This document shows, piece by piece, positions 1-12,800 of a stretch of 64,000 nucleotides of DNA. The stretch's first letter is position 1, and each line of letters begins with the position of its first letter. The notes under the pieces are model-generated. The model was not told where the DNA came from and did not search any database. It saw only the letters and a list, made by a program, of their open reading frames with translations. Position numbers and translations under genes: made by a program. This DNA is from Symbiodinium microadriaticum (taxonomy: Eukaryota > Sar > Dinophyceae > Suessiales > Symbiodiniaceae). The DNA lies in assembly GCA_001939145.1 (NCBI GenBank), contig LSRX01000329.1:520579-584578 (forward strand). The letters run 5' to 3'.

Positions 1-965
1 CTGGACACAAACTTATACACGTGTAGGGGGCTTATTATATGAACAATGAACTAAACAAAGACTGGTTGAATTTAAGTAGAATAGGGGTCGTATACTGCAG
101 TATACATATTACAGAGAGGATCCGGGAGACCCTGTTTCCGGTTCTGAAGACCATATACTACTTGGAGCTTACGGGCTCCCTGAGTCCAGGAGATTTCTGG
201 TGAGTTAGGAATACGGCTTTTCTTGTGAAAAGGTTACGGCGGTTACGGTTAGGGCTAAGAGTTTAGAGTCTGGCACTTGCGGATGTAGGATTTCAAGCTT
301 TTGGGGTTGGGAGTTAGAGTTCAGAGCTCATGCTCTCCAGGGCTGCAGGTTTAGGGCGTGAAGCACAGGGCTTCAGGTTGAATCGTGGTAGTTTTCGGAT
401 TTGGGGTTTCAGTTCCGAAGAAAGAGTATTGAAAAGTCAGGGGAGCGGACCAACGAGGCCAGCTGAGGAGAGGACTTGCAGCGTTTCGCCAAAAAAAAAA
501 AAGCTTGCAGCATAGATCCTCATACAACGTTCAAGCCCTAAGCACTCTGTGGTCTCGCACAAGTGGGGGGTGTACTTGAAGCCTCGCGGGTAGTCTTTAA
601 CGTTTCTACAAGAGAACGGAGCCAGTCGTCTTCGAACTTCCTATAATATAGGAGCCAGTAATTAGAATGGGGTTTGGGGTATATTGTGATATACAATGAT
701 AAGAAGCAGCCCCCAAAATAATAAAGCAATTTGTTAAGGCCCCTATATTCACCCAACTTATCGGAAGCTAGGACCCTATTTTTTTTTCAACCTGAAGATC
801 CAAAGCCCTTGAAGCATGAACCCCCTAAATCCTAAACCACTTTGAGCCTAACGGCTTTGGGGGCCCGAAGCCCATTTTGTCCTCATCTTTTCTGAATCCT
901 CGCCTACAAAGGCCCAAATCCTGAAGTCCCTGCTTAAAAGCCTTCAAGAGAGGCCCAAATGAAAC

Positions 966-1049
966 CTTGTAGAACTTGTTGACAAACCCAAAAGCAAAAG
1001 TCCGAGATGAAGCCTCCGCCGGGTACACATTCCACGCAGCAGCCGGAGC
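966..1049 (-). CDS. candidate exon, unknown protein
   Basis: 84 nt, phase 0-0, acceptor catttccaag|G, donor gtttca. Reads APAAAWNVYPAEASSR followed by TFAFGFVNKFYK. Could be C-terminal to the kinase or belong to the next gene; no family recognised. Confidence 0.4.
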
Positions 1050-1404
1050 CTTGGAAATGAAGAGAGAGCCCCCAAAGCCTTTGAACACTAAACTTATAAA
1101 CCCCTAACCCCTAAACCCTAAATCCTTTAGCCAAAATGAGGGACCCTATATCAAAGGGGCGAATTGATTGGTATAGGGTTTTGGGGCCCCCTGACCTAGA
1201 CTAATTTAAACTCATTTAGAATGTGTTGATGGCGGGCCCACCTTCTGCTCCTCAAGTGGGTTGCTAATCTTTGGCCTTGCTTGTTTGTGAAGAGAGGGCT
1301 GGTTCGCGATCTTTGAACCCTGAACCCAAAATCCCCGACCCCGTCTTTTGAGAGTGGTGTTGTGACTTCCAGAGTGTCGGGAAACTCCCGCTTCCAGGGA
1401 TAAC

Positions 1405-1710
1405 TATTTTTACGATTTCGATACGATGTTGATATGATTTCAGGAACCCTTCCGATTGCACTTTTCTTATGATTTTCTTATGGTTGACGATTTGGATGCG
1501 GTTTGGATACGGTTTGGATACGATTTTGTACGATTTCGATACGATTTGATACGATTTCTACACGTCTCCAGCCTCCTCCAGGACTGGCTTTGATGTGTTT
1601 GCTATGCTTTTGGTATGGTTTTCGGACTTGCAGCCGCCTCGCTTTCCGAGCCGTGCTTTCCAGCGTGGCCGTATTGAAATCGTAACCAGAACCGTATCAA
1701 AATCGTAAAA
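1405..1710. repeat. degenerate ATACGATTT minisatellite
   Basis: GATACGATTT-like 9-11-bp units at 1405-1560 (for example TACGATTTCGATACGATTT), with complement-orientation copies (ATCGTAACCAG, CGTATCAAAATCG) at 1675-1710. No gene seen in 1050-2050 otherwise. Confidence 0.75.
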
Positions 1711-2050
1711 GGGGAAAAACCCTGAACAATAAGAAAACCAATAGGTAATCATGAAAATAACTCCTGCCGCCCATCCTGACTTTCCCAAAGTCACAAGAGT
1801 AGTGATCTAACTGATGAAATCGTCCCGAAGGTTTAAGAATTAGGTAGGTGTGTGTGTGTGTGTGGCCAGTTGCGTCTTGATTTCGTGCTGACGACGATTG
1901 TGATGGTGGTGGGACCTAGAAACAAAGAGGCTGTGGCAGGTTCAGGTATCTGGTGCGCAGGTCATTGCAGTGTTGACAGGCGCAGCTGCGTGCTCTGAGC
2001 TTTCATGCAATGAAGCGCAGAAGTTTTTAGACTTCCAGGCATTGAATAAT

Positions 2051-2260
2051 CTATTCGACATTCGGTAGGTGGGACCCCGCACTATGCAGGACAATGCAAA
2101 GCGTTGTCTGTATGACAGCTGCGGCTCGAATAGGGCTCTGCTGTAGTCCCGAAATACCATGCAACATCGGGCATGCCTCTAGTCTAGAGTCGAAGTGACG
2201 GACAGAGAAGGCACGTACCCATGTCAGGGGTTCGGGGAGCTCTCGCCAGATGGACAGCAA
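2051..2260 (-). CDS. candidate coding segment, unknown
   Basis: Open 69-codon frame in a stretch free of telomere-like motifs, including IWRELPEPLTWVRAF. Protein-like composition, but no splice boundaries or family could be fixed. Confidence 0.25.
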   Translation of the reverse strand: MLSIWRELPEPLTWVRAFSVRHFDSRLEACPMLHGISGLQQSPIRAAAVIQTTLCIVLHSAGSHLPNVE

Positions 2261-2837
2261 TAAGCACTAGAGGGTCGTTTGAATTTAAGGCAACGAAACA
2301 ATGAAATGCTAGAAACACCGATCGCGAAAAGTAGGCTAGCCATGTAGCCTCAAGAACCAGCGCAAAGAATCTGGAGGAATGGTCTCCTCTGATTCCTGGG
2401 ACAGGACTGGGTCTTAAAGCTTTTGAGAGCTGAAAAGCGGTCGGGCACCAAACAGTTGCTCATCTTGCCAATTTACAACCGGCATGCGAAAGAGAGGGAT
2501 GCAAAACTTAGTGGTGACGAGAAGCTACTCTGCAACCGTCTGCCGGCTTCCGGTGGTGGTAGCTTCAACGAATAAGCATTCGGAAACAAGATCCAAAGCA
2601 GTAGTATCCTTCCCCTTACTGAGCCTTACTGAAATGAAGGAGCCCCTCATGTGAAGAAACCAAACTGCCCCCACAAACACGGATCCGGGTTTGGCAATGG
2701 GGGGCGGGTGCGGCCTTCAGGGGCGTCTACAAGTCTACCCGCCTAGCCAGCTACCCGCCAGCCACCCCACCCCATGCCACCTCCGGCGCTCTATCTCGCA
2801 CGTGCATACTTACACATGCACGTTCATTGGGGTGCTC

Positions 2838-3145
2838 TCTCTCTCTCTCTCTCTCTCTCTCGCTCTCTCTCTTTCACGCACATGCATACATATAAACAGC
2901 GTGTGTTACATGTTGATGTCTGCATGTGTATATGCGTTTTTGCATTCATCTACCTACCGGCAATCTGTCAATCAGTCAGCCAACCCGTCAGTCAATCAAT
3001 CAATCAATCAACCTGTCAATCAGTCAGTCAGTCGATCAATCAATCAGTCAAGCAACCTGTCAGCTAATCAATCTATCTATCTATCTATCTATCTATCAAT
3101 AAAGCAAGCAAGCTACTCGTCTATCTAGTTATCCATCTATCTGTC
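2838..3145. repeat. CT tract and CAAT/CAGT/CTAT tetranucleotides
   Basis: CT dinucleotide at 2838-2876, then CAAT, CAGT and CTAT tetranucleotides at 2955-3145. The 145-codon frame over it is repeat-driven. Confidence 0.93.
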
Positions 3146-3155
3146 TCTAATCAAC

Positions 3156-3208
3156 CGCGCCTTTGCCGCAGCCGGGGTCTGCTGCTCCTCGACACGGTCG
3201 TAGAACTC
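3156..3208 (-). CDS. kinase exon 22, post-kinase segment
   Basis: 53 nt, acceptor gtgacatag|G, donor gttgat. Reads EFYDRVEEQQTPAAAKA and leaves CG. Plausible continuation of ALTEP, but its phase does not follow exon 21 directly, so a small exon or a different exon 21 donor is missing. The terminal exon was not found. Confidence 0.5.
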
Positions 3209-6200
3209 CTATGTCACAGCAAGTCAAGATGCTTGCTTGAAGTCGACCAGGGATCCTGAATGTATGTTAGAGTATCTGGCCCTAAACCCTAAAACCTTAA
3301 ACCCCTAAACCCTTACCCTAGACCCTGGCTCAGTCAGGGCATCCTCGGCCCGCGGGTTGAATCGCTTGAGTTTCTGCCTGGGACCTCAAAGTCTAGAATT
3401 GCCATCCTCAGAAGGCTTGCGGCGAACGGATTCGATGGGCCCACAGGGGAACCCTAAACCCTAAACCCTTAAACCGTACACCCTTAAACCGTGGAGGGCT
3501 TAGAGCTTTAGAGTTTATTTAGGTTCAAGGCTTTCGCGTTTAGCACGACTGTGCCTCTCCAAATACACCTCAGCCCCGAAAAGCCTGTATCAGAAACCCT
3601 AAACCCTAAATCCCGAACCCTAAATCCCCAAGGTCTCAAAGCCCCACTCTAGACCCTAAATCCCTAGAGGCTTTCGATGATAAACTCTGACATCTAAACC
3701 CCAAAAGCTTGAACATCCTACACTTTAAAAAGAAACCCTTAATCCCTCAAGATTAAAAACCCTAAAACTCTAAACCCTGAGTCCCGAAGCCCATGACTCC
3801 CCAAAGCTCTCTGACTCTCCTGCGTCCGCGAGCCCACCTGCAGGGAGGACTGGCGCTTTGAGGCTCAAGGAGGAGTACGTTTCCAGACTTCCCAGTGACC
3901 CCCCCCGACAGGTTTTGAAGCCCTAAACCCTAAACCTTAAACCCTAAACCCTAAACCCTAAACCTTGAAAGGGTTCTACCTAAACCCTAAACCCGAGCTC
4001 AGGGTTTGGGGCTCAGGGTTTTGGGTCCTACTTGAAGTCAACGGCCAGGATTTGAGGCTCCAAAATTAGAATAGGCAGTCCCACCTCACTGCATGGCATG
4101 ACGACTAAGCACGAACCCATAAGCCCTAAAGTCTAAGCCCTAAATCCTTAAGCCTCAACCCTCGACCGTAAACCTTAAATCCTAGACCCTGAACACCAGT
4201 TCAGCTTTTTGTGGCTCCGGGACATGCTCAACAGCGCAGCCCTAAACCTCAAACCAACACTCGCACAAGAAACTCCAGGGTTCCAGGTGCTTGAAATCAA
4301 GTCTAGGGTTTACGGGTTTAGGGTTTAGGGCTCTAGGGTTTCGGGGTTTAGGGTTTAGGGCTCTAGGGTTTGGAGGTTTAGGTTTTAGGGTTGAAGCCTA
4401 TGAGAGTAGAGAGTTCATTCAAAGGGCTCCGAAGGTGGGATCAGGGTAGGTGGTGCAGGCCGAAAACGAGAGTCACAATGTAAGGCATCTTTAATCCTAC
4501 CTCATCCCACTTTTGAGGTCCCTGATGTTTGGGGGTTTGACTAAATCTCAACAATCCGCAAGATCTGAACCGTCGGGCTTTTCGGGTTTAGGGCTCCAGC
4601 CTGTAACATCTGCGGCGGAAGCTCTCCGAAAAAGTGGATCATGCCTTTGAGGATACCGTCCTGTCATCTCTTTGAAGTTCAGGGTAAGGGTTTAGGATGG
4701 TTTAGGGTTTGGGTGGCGCATGTCGCGATTTCTAGGCTTCTGCTACTTCGGTCCAGAATGCACCCCCAAAAGGCCAAGGGGTATCATTCAAATTTGGAGT
4801 CGAAGACAGCACCTAGAACTCGCTGGGGCCGGAAAGCACTCACAGGATCCCAAAACCGAAGACACACCAAAAAGAAACAAACCCAGAAAACACCTTAAAT
4901 TAAACCCTAAACCCAACTTGTACCCCTCAATCCCTAAACCCTGGAACCTAAACCCTTAACATCCCCGCACCATGCATGAAACTACAAGGAACCAGGAAGC
5001 CGTCACATCTTCGCTAAGCTACATCAGGGTAAGGCACGGATTCAGAGGGTTCAAGTGCTGGCGGCCTGTGGGACAGGTCGGGGAAGTCAAGAGGCCCAAC
5101 CCAGCGTCCTTGTCGCAGGAGTGCGGGAAGAGAGGGAGGCCTGGAGCGCACGTCGAAATTTCCGGTCCCTAAAGGCCGGGGATTCTGGGGTTTTTGGGTT
5201 TTGGGGTTATGGGGGTTAGGGGGTTCAGGGTTTTAGGAGCCCTTAGAATCCGACAAACCTTACACCCCAGAGACTCTAAGGCTTGAACCCTCAACCCCAA
5301 TTGCAAACAGGGCCCGGGCCCCCGCCCCACCACGCCTACGAAGAGCTCCGCGCAGATGCACCCGAGGCTCCACATGTCCTCAGCATGTACGGCTTGTTCG
5401 CGACTTTGTGATACTTTGAAGCTTAGGCGTTCGTTGTTCAGGCGTGCAGGGCTTCGTTCGGTTTTTTTTCGGATTTGGTGCCCTTTAGGGCCATAGGATC
5501 TGGGGTGTAGACTGCTGGTGGCCTTGTAGGGTCGGTCGCAAATTTGAGTCAGGAGGCGGCTGCGCAGCCGACCGGCGATCCAAGCAAGACCTGGCCAAAA
5601 CTAGACTAGTGTAGAGTCTTGACTGATTAGATTAGGGTCTTATCAGCTTTCGATAGGTGCGCCTGCCGGCCCGGAGGTGGCCGCAAATGCAAGAGATGCT
5701 AGGGTTTTTGTGGGAATAACAAGTTGGAGATATAGTACAGGGGCCATGCGCGTTGACTGTGGTAATCCTGAGATCGACGCCTGAAGCTTCAATACTCGAA
5801 GTCGCAGATCCCTGAACCGAAGAACCTGGGCGCTGTTTATCGGGCTCTTTTTAACCAACATCCTGAAACCTGGAAACTGCCTCTGGCGCTCGGTAGGGCA
5901 GTGTCTGGACAGTGACGTCCTGGCTGTCTCGGCTTTCGCGTCTCAAGGCTTCGGGGTGCTTCGGGGTTTCAACGGCTGGAAGGGTTCAGGGTCTGAAGAC
6001 TAGACACAGAGCCCTTTCATTCGAACGCTAAGCGGATGTTCTTGCCAAGTATTCAGACCTCTATCTTGGGGTCTGAAGGTTTCGAAAGAAGGGGTTCAGC
6101 TTGTGGGCCTTCCGCCTCAGCCCTTGGAGTGTAGCGCTGAAGAAATCATGCGGCTTCGTATGTAGGTAATAAGTCGAAAAGCTGAAGCTTCTGACCCCTG

Positions 6201-6794
6201 GCAAAGTTAGAATCCTTGATGGAACCCACATAGAACCCTATATAAACACACACCCAATACAAACCTTGCCAGAACCCTATCCATTTGCCGGGCTCTGCTC
6301 GTCCTCCGCGAGCCACTCACCCTGGTTGGCCCCACCGAAGTCGATCAACTCGCCGCAGGCTGTTGTTCTTTGAAGCTTCGGGCTCAGAGTTGTTCACAGC
6401 AAGGTTTGACTCGTAGAGCGAAGGGCCCAGCATTAAAAACTTTGGTTTTCAGTGCTTAAGGCTCAGGGGTTTAGGTTCCAACTCGAGCATTTCTCGAAAA
6501 AACAAGAACTGCAACCACCCAACTGCCTGGACTCACCCAACCTGGAGACCTACCTTCAGAAGCCTGAAGATGTACAGCCAAAGCCCCCGCAACCTTTGAA
6601 CCCTCAATCCCCCAAGCATACGACCTACCTCGTCAGGTCTTCATCTAGACAAGGCGGCCGATGTAGGACATCCCAGAACTGATGAACACATCAAGGGTCC
6701 CAAAACCCACTGAAACCATCGAATTCTCGCACGAAATGCACAATAACCCCCAAACAATCACATCGAAAGATCAGAAACCCCACCCAAAAGTGTA

Positions 6795-6826
<32 letters not shown>

Positions 6827-9800
6827 CACACACACACATACGTAAAAGAGACAAAGAGAGAGATGGAGGTTTAAAAAAAAAGAAAACAAGACTCACCCTC
6901 TTCCCACCTTTCCCCAGAAAGGAGGCCTTGAAATGAGGTACCCTGTCGCCCAGCAGAGAAGGCCAAGCCACGCCCTCCAGCAGCACATTCTCCTAGGGTT
7001 TAGGCCAGTTTAGGGTTTAAGGCTCAAGGTGTCAGGGCACAGTAGTCTTAGGGGTTCAGGGTTGTAGAGCTTTCGGGTTGTCGGGCTTATATGAGCTTGG
7101 GACCTTGGGGTGTGGGACTTCGGGCCGAAGACTTTGGGCTTCGGGTCTAAGGTGTTCGGGCTTGGGCTTCTGGTGTTTGGAGGGGTGTTTTTTTTTGTTC
7201 TGGTACGGTCAATTTACCTAGCGGTCTTAGGGTTCGGGTTTCGGATCGATGAGTTTTTGGGGGGGGGGGGGGGTGAAGGCTTGGATAATTCTGTTTGGAT
7301 GGCAGGTTCAGGGGCTTGCTATACACGGTGCAGGGAAGCAGTGTGGCTTTGTCTCAGGGCAAACAGCGGTCAGGACGTCCAACAAAGAGGTCGGACAAGT
7401 AACATGGATAGAATGAGGCTGAGAACTCCATTCCCAGCTGAGGACAAGCATGAGGCGGTCTTCCAAGAAAACAGAGCTCCGAAAATCAAGAGCAGCAACA
7501 CATACACCAGAGCTGTACAGAAATCCTGCTGGGTTTCAGTGACCCTTCCGGGTTTCTATCGGGGTACTTTTCAGGATTCAGGGATTCAGGCTCAGAATCT
7601 GCTCAGACAGCCCATCTAGAAACCAACTACTCGTCGAGAATAGAACAGGATGTAATCTGTCGAGTGCTCCAAAACAAAGACAACTTAGGGATGGAGCGTC
7701 TAGGGCTTCGGGTTTAGAAACCCCCCCGGAAACTTGTGGTTTCGAAGGTGCTGGCTTCAAATCGCCGTGGATGATGGGCACGTTCTGGAGATATTCCAAA
7801 GCTGACCTTGAGCAACCGAGTCAAACGACTGGAAGGAAGTAACGGTGTGCAACAGTGACCTCTGACAATACCCGGAGCCGTGCTTTTCGATAGTATATGT
7901 GAAAGTTGCCGCAACAGGCCAGGCAAGCCGAAAACACCAGGAATAGGACGGGCTGGAGTCACGAATACCCGTGTCGATCATTGTGGAAAAATCGCGCTAG
8001 CCAGTCGGCAATGCTTCTAGTGCAGACAACTGCAGAGAAGGAGAAGCAGAAGCAACAGCAGCAGCAACATCAGACTCCAGACACAACTGACAAACACCAC
8101 CGACAAGTACCACAACAACAACAACAACAACAACAAACCTAAAGCCCAAACCCCAAACCCTAGTCAAACAAAACACAGCATGCAGGCTTTGCCTTTGCAT
8201 CCAGCACACAGAAGCTGCGCCGTTGCGGCTCGGACGGTCGTCAAGGGAAGACCTCTTAGATCACCTCGAACCAAGAGCCTCAATGGTGAGATGAAGGCTT
8301 TGTTTAGGGGTTTGGGGTTTAGCGGTTTAGGGTTTTGGGGGTTTAGGGGTTTAGGGGTTTAGGGTTTAGGGGTCTAGGGGTTTAGGGGTTTAGGGGTTTA
8401 GGGGTTTAGGGAGTAGACTCAACACAAGTGCTAACACTCGAAACCTGGAAACTAAACTTTAAGTTCTAAGGACTCAAACGTAGTGCTCGACTCAACTGCA
8501 ACTCTAGTAGTGGACCTCAGACAGTCTGCTGTCCTACAGCTTCTGCAGGATGATGCAGATTGAAAGTTTGTATGTCCCCATAGCTATTATACAGCCCTGG
8601 ATTCAACAACACAAACCCGGCGATGCCAAGCTCTGAGCACTGCCGGTTGTGTGCAGATTAGGCTGGGATGTAGTCTCGAGACGGCTTCAACCTGACCTAA
8701 CTGGATTTATGTAGGGCTTCGTAGCTCGGAACCCCGATCTCAGAGTACCCCACGCCCTAAAGCCTCTAATCCTAAACCCAGATCGTTGCTGTTTGCATGA
8801 AGACTAAACCATCGACGACCCAGCGTCAGAACCCCAAAAGAGCCCTGATAAGCTGTTGCTGAACCTTCAAACAAGCCTGAAACACAGCCTATGTCATCAA
8901 CCGTCGTGTTTCGGTGTTGGTGTTCATGCCTGCAGTCTCTTGATCTAAATGAGGATCCCTTCCGCAGGTTTAGGGTTTAAGGTTAGGTTTTGGGACTCGG
9001 GCGTAGGGTGTAGGATTCAAGGGCTCGAAGCGGGCTTTGGGCTTCGGCTGTGCGATTCAGAATGTGAAGATTCATGGGCGAACAGCCTACAGGGAACTGT
9101 CTTTCGGCAAAGCGTCGAAACATCCCTTTAAGACTTAAATCTTGTTAAGCCAACCCCCTAAACCTCTGAAATCCCAAGACCCTGAATTCTTGATCCTAAG
9201 TCCTAAGTCCCGGAACCTTACTGTATAGGGCAGCATAGGGCTCTGCGGGTGTATTGTTACAACACTGATTTTTCAGGCTTCTATACTCTACTCCCATTAG
9301 AGAGTAAGCAAAAACAAAGGTTGGAGATCCTCTAGAGGACGCCACGATGCCAAAAAAGCAAGGAAGTGCGCACCCCAAACCCAAACCCCTTGACCCCAAA
9401 AACCCGAAAGAACCCTTCACGACAAAACCCTGAACCCCAAAGCCCAAAGCCCTCAAAGCCCCGAAACCCTAGACTCGCCCTAGACCCCGCTACTGGCCGC
9501 AAAGCCGCTCGTAGAGGTTCGGCCCCAGCAGCTCCATGGCAATGCCTGAGGAGTGAAAAGCAAAACAACAAGAAAAGCAAACAAAGGCAACTGTTTAGGG
9601 CTAGGCTTAGGGAGCAGGATTCTTTGGGATTTTAGATCGTTTACGTTTACCGATAGGATTGGGTTTGGGGTTCCTTCGGGTTTAGGTTTTGGGGCTCTCG
9701 CGCCTCGGGAAGGAGTTCATAAGTAAAAGTACTTCCAAGAAGTCTTCTGCCTCGAGAAGGTGTCGTAAGTACCAAAAAGTTAGGGTTTAGGAGTTTAGGG

Positions 9801-12800
9801 TTGAGGAGTTTAGGGTTTAGGAGTTTAGGGTTTAGGGTTTAGGGTTTAGGGATTAGGGTTCAGGGTTTAGGGCGAAGGGCTTTCGTCCCAAATGCCTGAA
9901 GACCCTCGAAGCTGCGTGCCTAGATTCTAAACTTCGCATTCTTTATTACCTCTGACTGACATTCACACCTGCTCGGCACTACTTGCATTTGCCTGCACAA
10001 TTTCCTGTCATAGCACGCCTCGGTTTGCTGCTCCAATCTACTCTTTCCTTTGGGTTTCAAGCAAATGGGGAGGATTCTTAGGATCCTGAATATTTGCGGA
10101 CTGCAAGGGCCAGGCGAAACAAGCGCGAAATGTGCACATCACACCACACCACATGTGATCTACCAATCAGACTTTGTTGGATCGAACGGATTATTGAGTC
10201 AATCTGGCCCGACCATTCACCAAGTGTTGCTTAGAGATCTCCGCAGAAGCGGGGCATCTTCGATGTAAACTTACTCATCCCCTAGCGAACCTCATCCTAA
10301 ACCCTAAACTCGAAACGGAGGAGCGCAGCGCCCAAGGCTTCAAGTCGCCAGATCAATAGCTGGCAAAGGCTCTCGCACAGGACACAACCTGTTCCTAAAC
10401 ACCTCAATATCTCCTTAGGGAAAGATCTTAAACGGCGGAATGCAAGACCAAAGCAAGAGTCGTCCAAATCCCAAACCCGAAGCCTCTGCCCTGAAGCTTT
10501 TCTTTCTCTACAGAAGAAACACCCCGAAGCCTTGGAGCCCTTATAAGGGGCCCCATTAAAAGGAGGTGCAGAGATGGCCCTGGAACTCGAAGTAGTCGAC
10601 CAGGCTAACCTTCGGGCCCGTTTTGGGAGGTTTAGGGTCCCAGCTCTTGGGGTTTCTAAGGGGTTTAGGGTTTAGGGTTTAGGGTTTAGGGTTTAGAGTT
10701 TGGGGTTCAGGAGTACATTTACAGTACGGGCAATCATGAATACGGTAACTATGTTCATAATGACTTAAGGATTAATACCCTTAAGTAGGGCAATTACTCC
10801 TGACTTGTACAAAGTTCCATGATCCTCCAAGTAGGGTTGAAGGGTGGGGCTTGGGCTTAAGGATTAGAGAGGGTTAGGGTTTGGGGCTTGAGTCTTGGGG
10901 TTTTGGGCTTAAAGCACCGTGTGATTCAGGACTTTCGGGGATTCTGAGACCCTGAACCCTCAGGCTCAAAATCCTCAACCCCCCGACCCTGCAACCCGCA
11001 GAAGCCTAGCAGTGCCCCCCAGAAATCCGAAAACCCCTCGAAACCGGAACCATAAAACCCGAAATCCGGTTCTAGGGTTTAGGGTTTAGGATGAATGCCG
11101 AACTTCTCTTCGAAAAGCAGATCGAGGAGCGATGTGTGGATGGTCCAGGCGGGCGAGGATCCTCGCGACTTTAGGCCACTCCCCAAGGGCCAAAAAGCCT
11201 AAACCCTCAAGCCCTAAACCCCTATATTTAAAGGCAGTTCTCTAAATAGGGTCCCTTTTTGCTGGGTCTTTTCTATAAGGGTGCCGTACTATATTGGGGA
11301 CCTACACAGGGACCCCATTAGAGAACTACCCAAACACCCTACATCCCGCCTCCCCCCGTATGACCATGACTTGAAAGTGTGCTCCTCACTTCCTGCTCCG
11401 CTTCCAGGCAAACTTCAGCGCAATACCTCCCGGTTCTCGTTAAGGAGCCGAAGTTAAGGCAAAAAACCCAGAAACCGTATCACTTGCTACAGATCCCGAA
11501 TATGTTTCTGAACCAGAACCCAGTAAACTATAGGGTTTTCTAACGGCGTTCATCGGCTTAGCGGCGAGCTGGCAAGGAGAGCCTTGGGATTGAGGGTTTC
11601 TGGTGTTTCAAGGGTGTTATAAGCGTTTACAAGGCCTCTATAGGCCTGCAGATGGCTTTTGCAGAGCAACAACATAAGGGCCCAAAAAAAACTTTAATAG
11701 GGTTGTGGGATATGTTGAACTGTATTTGGAACTCTTAAAGCATTCATGCTTCTATATTGATGCAATCAATGGCCATGAGCGAGGAGGCAGGCCTTCTTGC
11801 TGTTCCAAATTTAAATCTAAATATTCTTTCTAGGCAACATCTTGGGGCTTGGAGAGGACTTCGCACTGGCCAGAACTAGGACAGGCCCAATGAGGTCGTT
11901 AAACGCTGAAACCTTGCTTATAAAGGCTACTTGCCAACCCTCCTGATTTTCAATGCAAAGCTCCAATGCCAAATCCACAAATCCTTCGACTCCATAGCCC
12001 AGACCCTAGATCTTGAAATCCCCAAACAGACGTGGAGCTAGGAAGATAATGGTACAGGGTCGCGTTTAGGGTTTGGAGCTTTGGGGGTTCAGGGTTCAAA
12101 CGTTAACATAGGGGGCTTGAGAATTCGAGTCGGGCTTGGGCTGCTTCAGTACATAGCTATATAGTGAAAGGGGGCGGTGCAGGGCACAGGGCTCGGATAG
12201 TCATTGCTCCTCCGAAACATGTGGTATGATTCCTGTATCACCCCAGGTCAGCCCACTATTTGGCAGAAGTCTTGGAGAGCCCACGGGTAGTCTTTGCCAC
12301 GAACTTCCTTAACCCAATCTAAGAACCTGGCATCAAACTGAAACCCAAAAGCCAGAAACCCCAAAAAGCCAAAACATGTTGCCATCAAGCCTAAAACCTA
12401 AACGTCAACTCCGCACCTCTCAAACCGATGTCCAAGTGACTCTTTGTGCTTCAGAATTTTCAATGCCACTCGCTGCCCGTTCGTGGAACGTGCTCGCGCC
12501 ACGCGGCCAAAGGCGCCTAAGGAAAGGCGGGCCAGATACTGCAACTAGAAGCGCCACTATGGGTTTAGGGTCTAGGCACACCAGCAACCCTTAAATTCCT
12601 TACGTCGAAATGACTCTCACGAAGCGCTCAGCAAAAGTCAGCAGAATCACAATAAATTCACAATAATAAGCAAATCCTATAGTCCTATACATCCCTTCAC
12701 ATGTGGCCGCAGGAGCACCGTAGCCAATCGCTTGCAGCAGTTGAAATGATTGGCCACTGGACCTCACAGAGATCCACAACGTAGACAGTGTGGAGTCTAG

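Noticed and set aside
538-756. 72-codon minus-strand ORF as an intact gene
   Set aside because: Only the KFEDDWLRSLVETLKTTREA part looks protein-like, another frame (EVRRRLAPFS) is equally open, and boundaries cannot be fixed.
9292-9331. Possible kinase exon GSPTFVFAYSLMG between exons 8 and 9
   Set aside because: Splice sites look fair, but including it lengthens the hinge region well beyond related kinases and breaks the clean phase join of exons 8, 9 and 10.
11380-11425. Apparent ALKFAWKRSR lysine motif
   Set aside because: It is a different frame of exon 5. The real VALK lysine is in exon 4, and the EAEQEVR frame joins both neighbours correctly.
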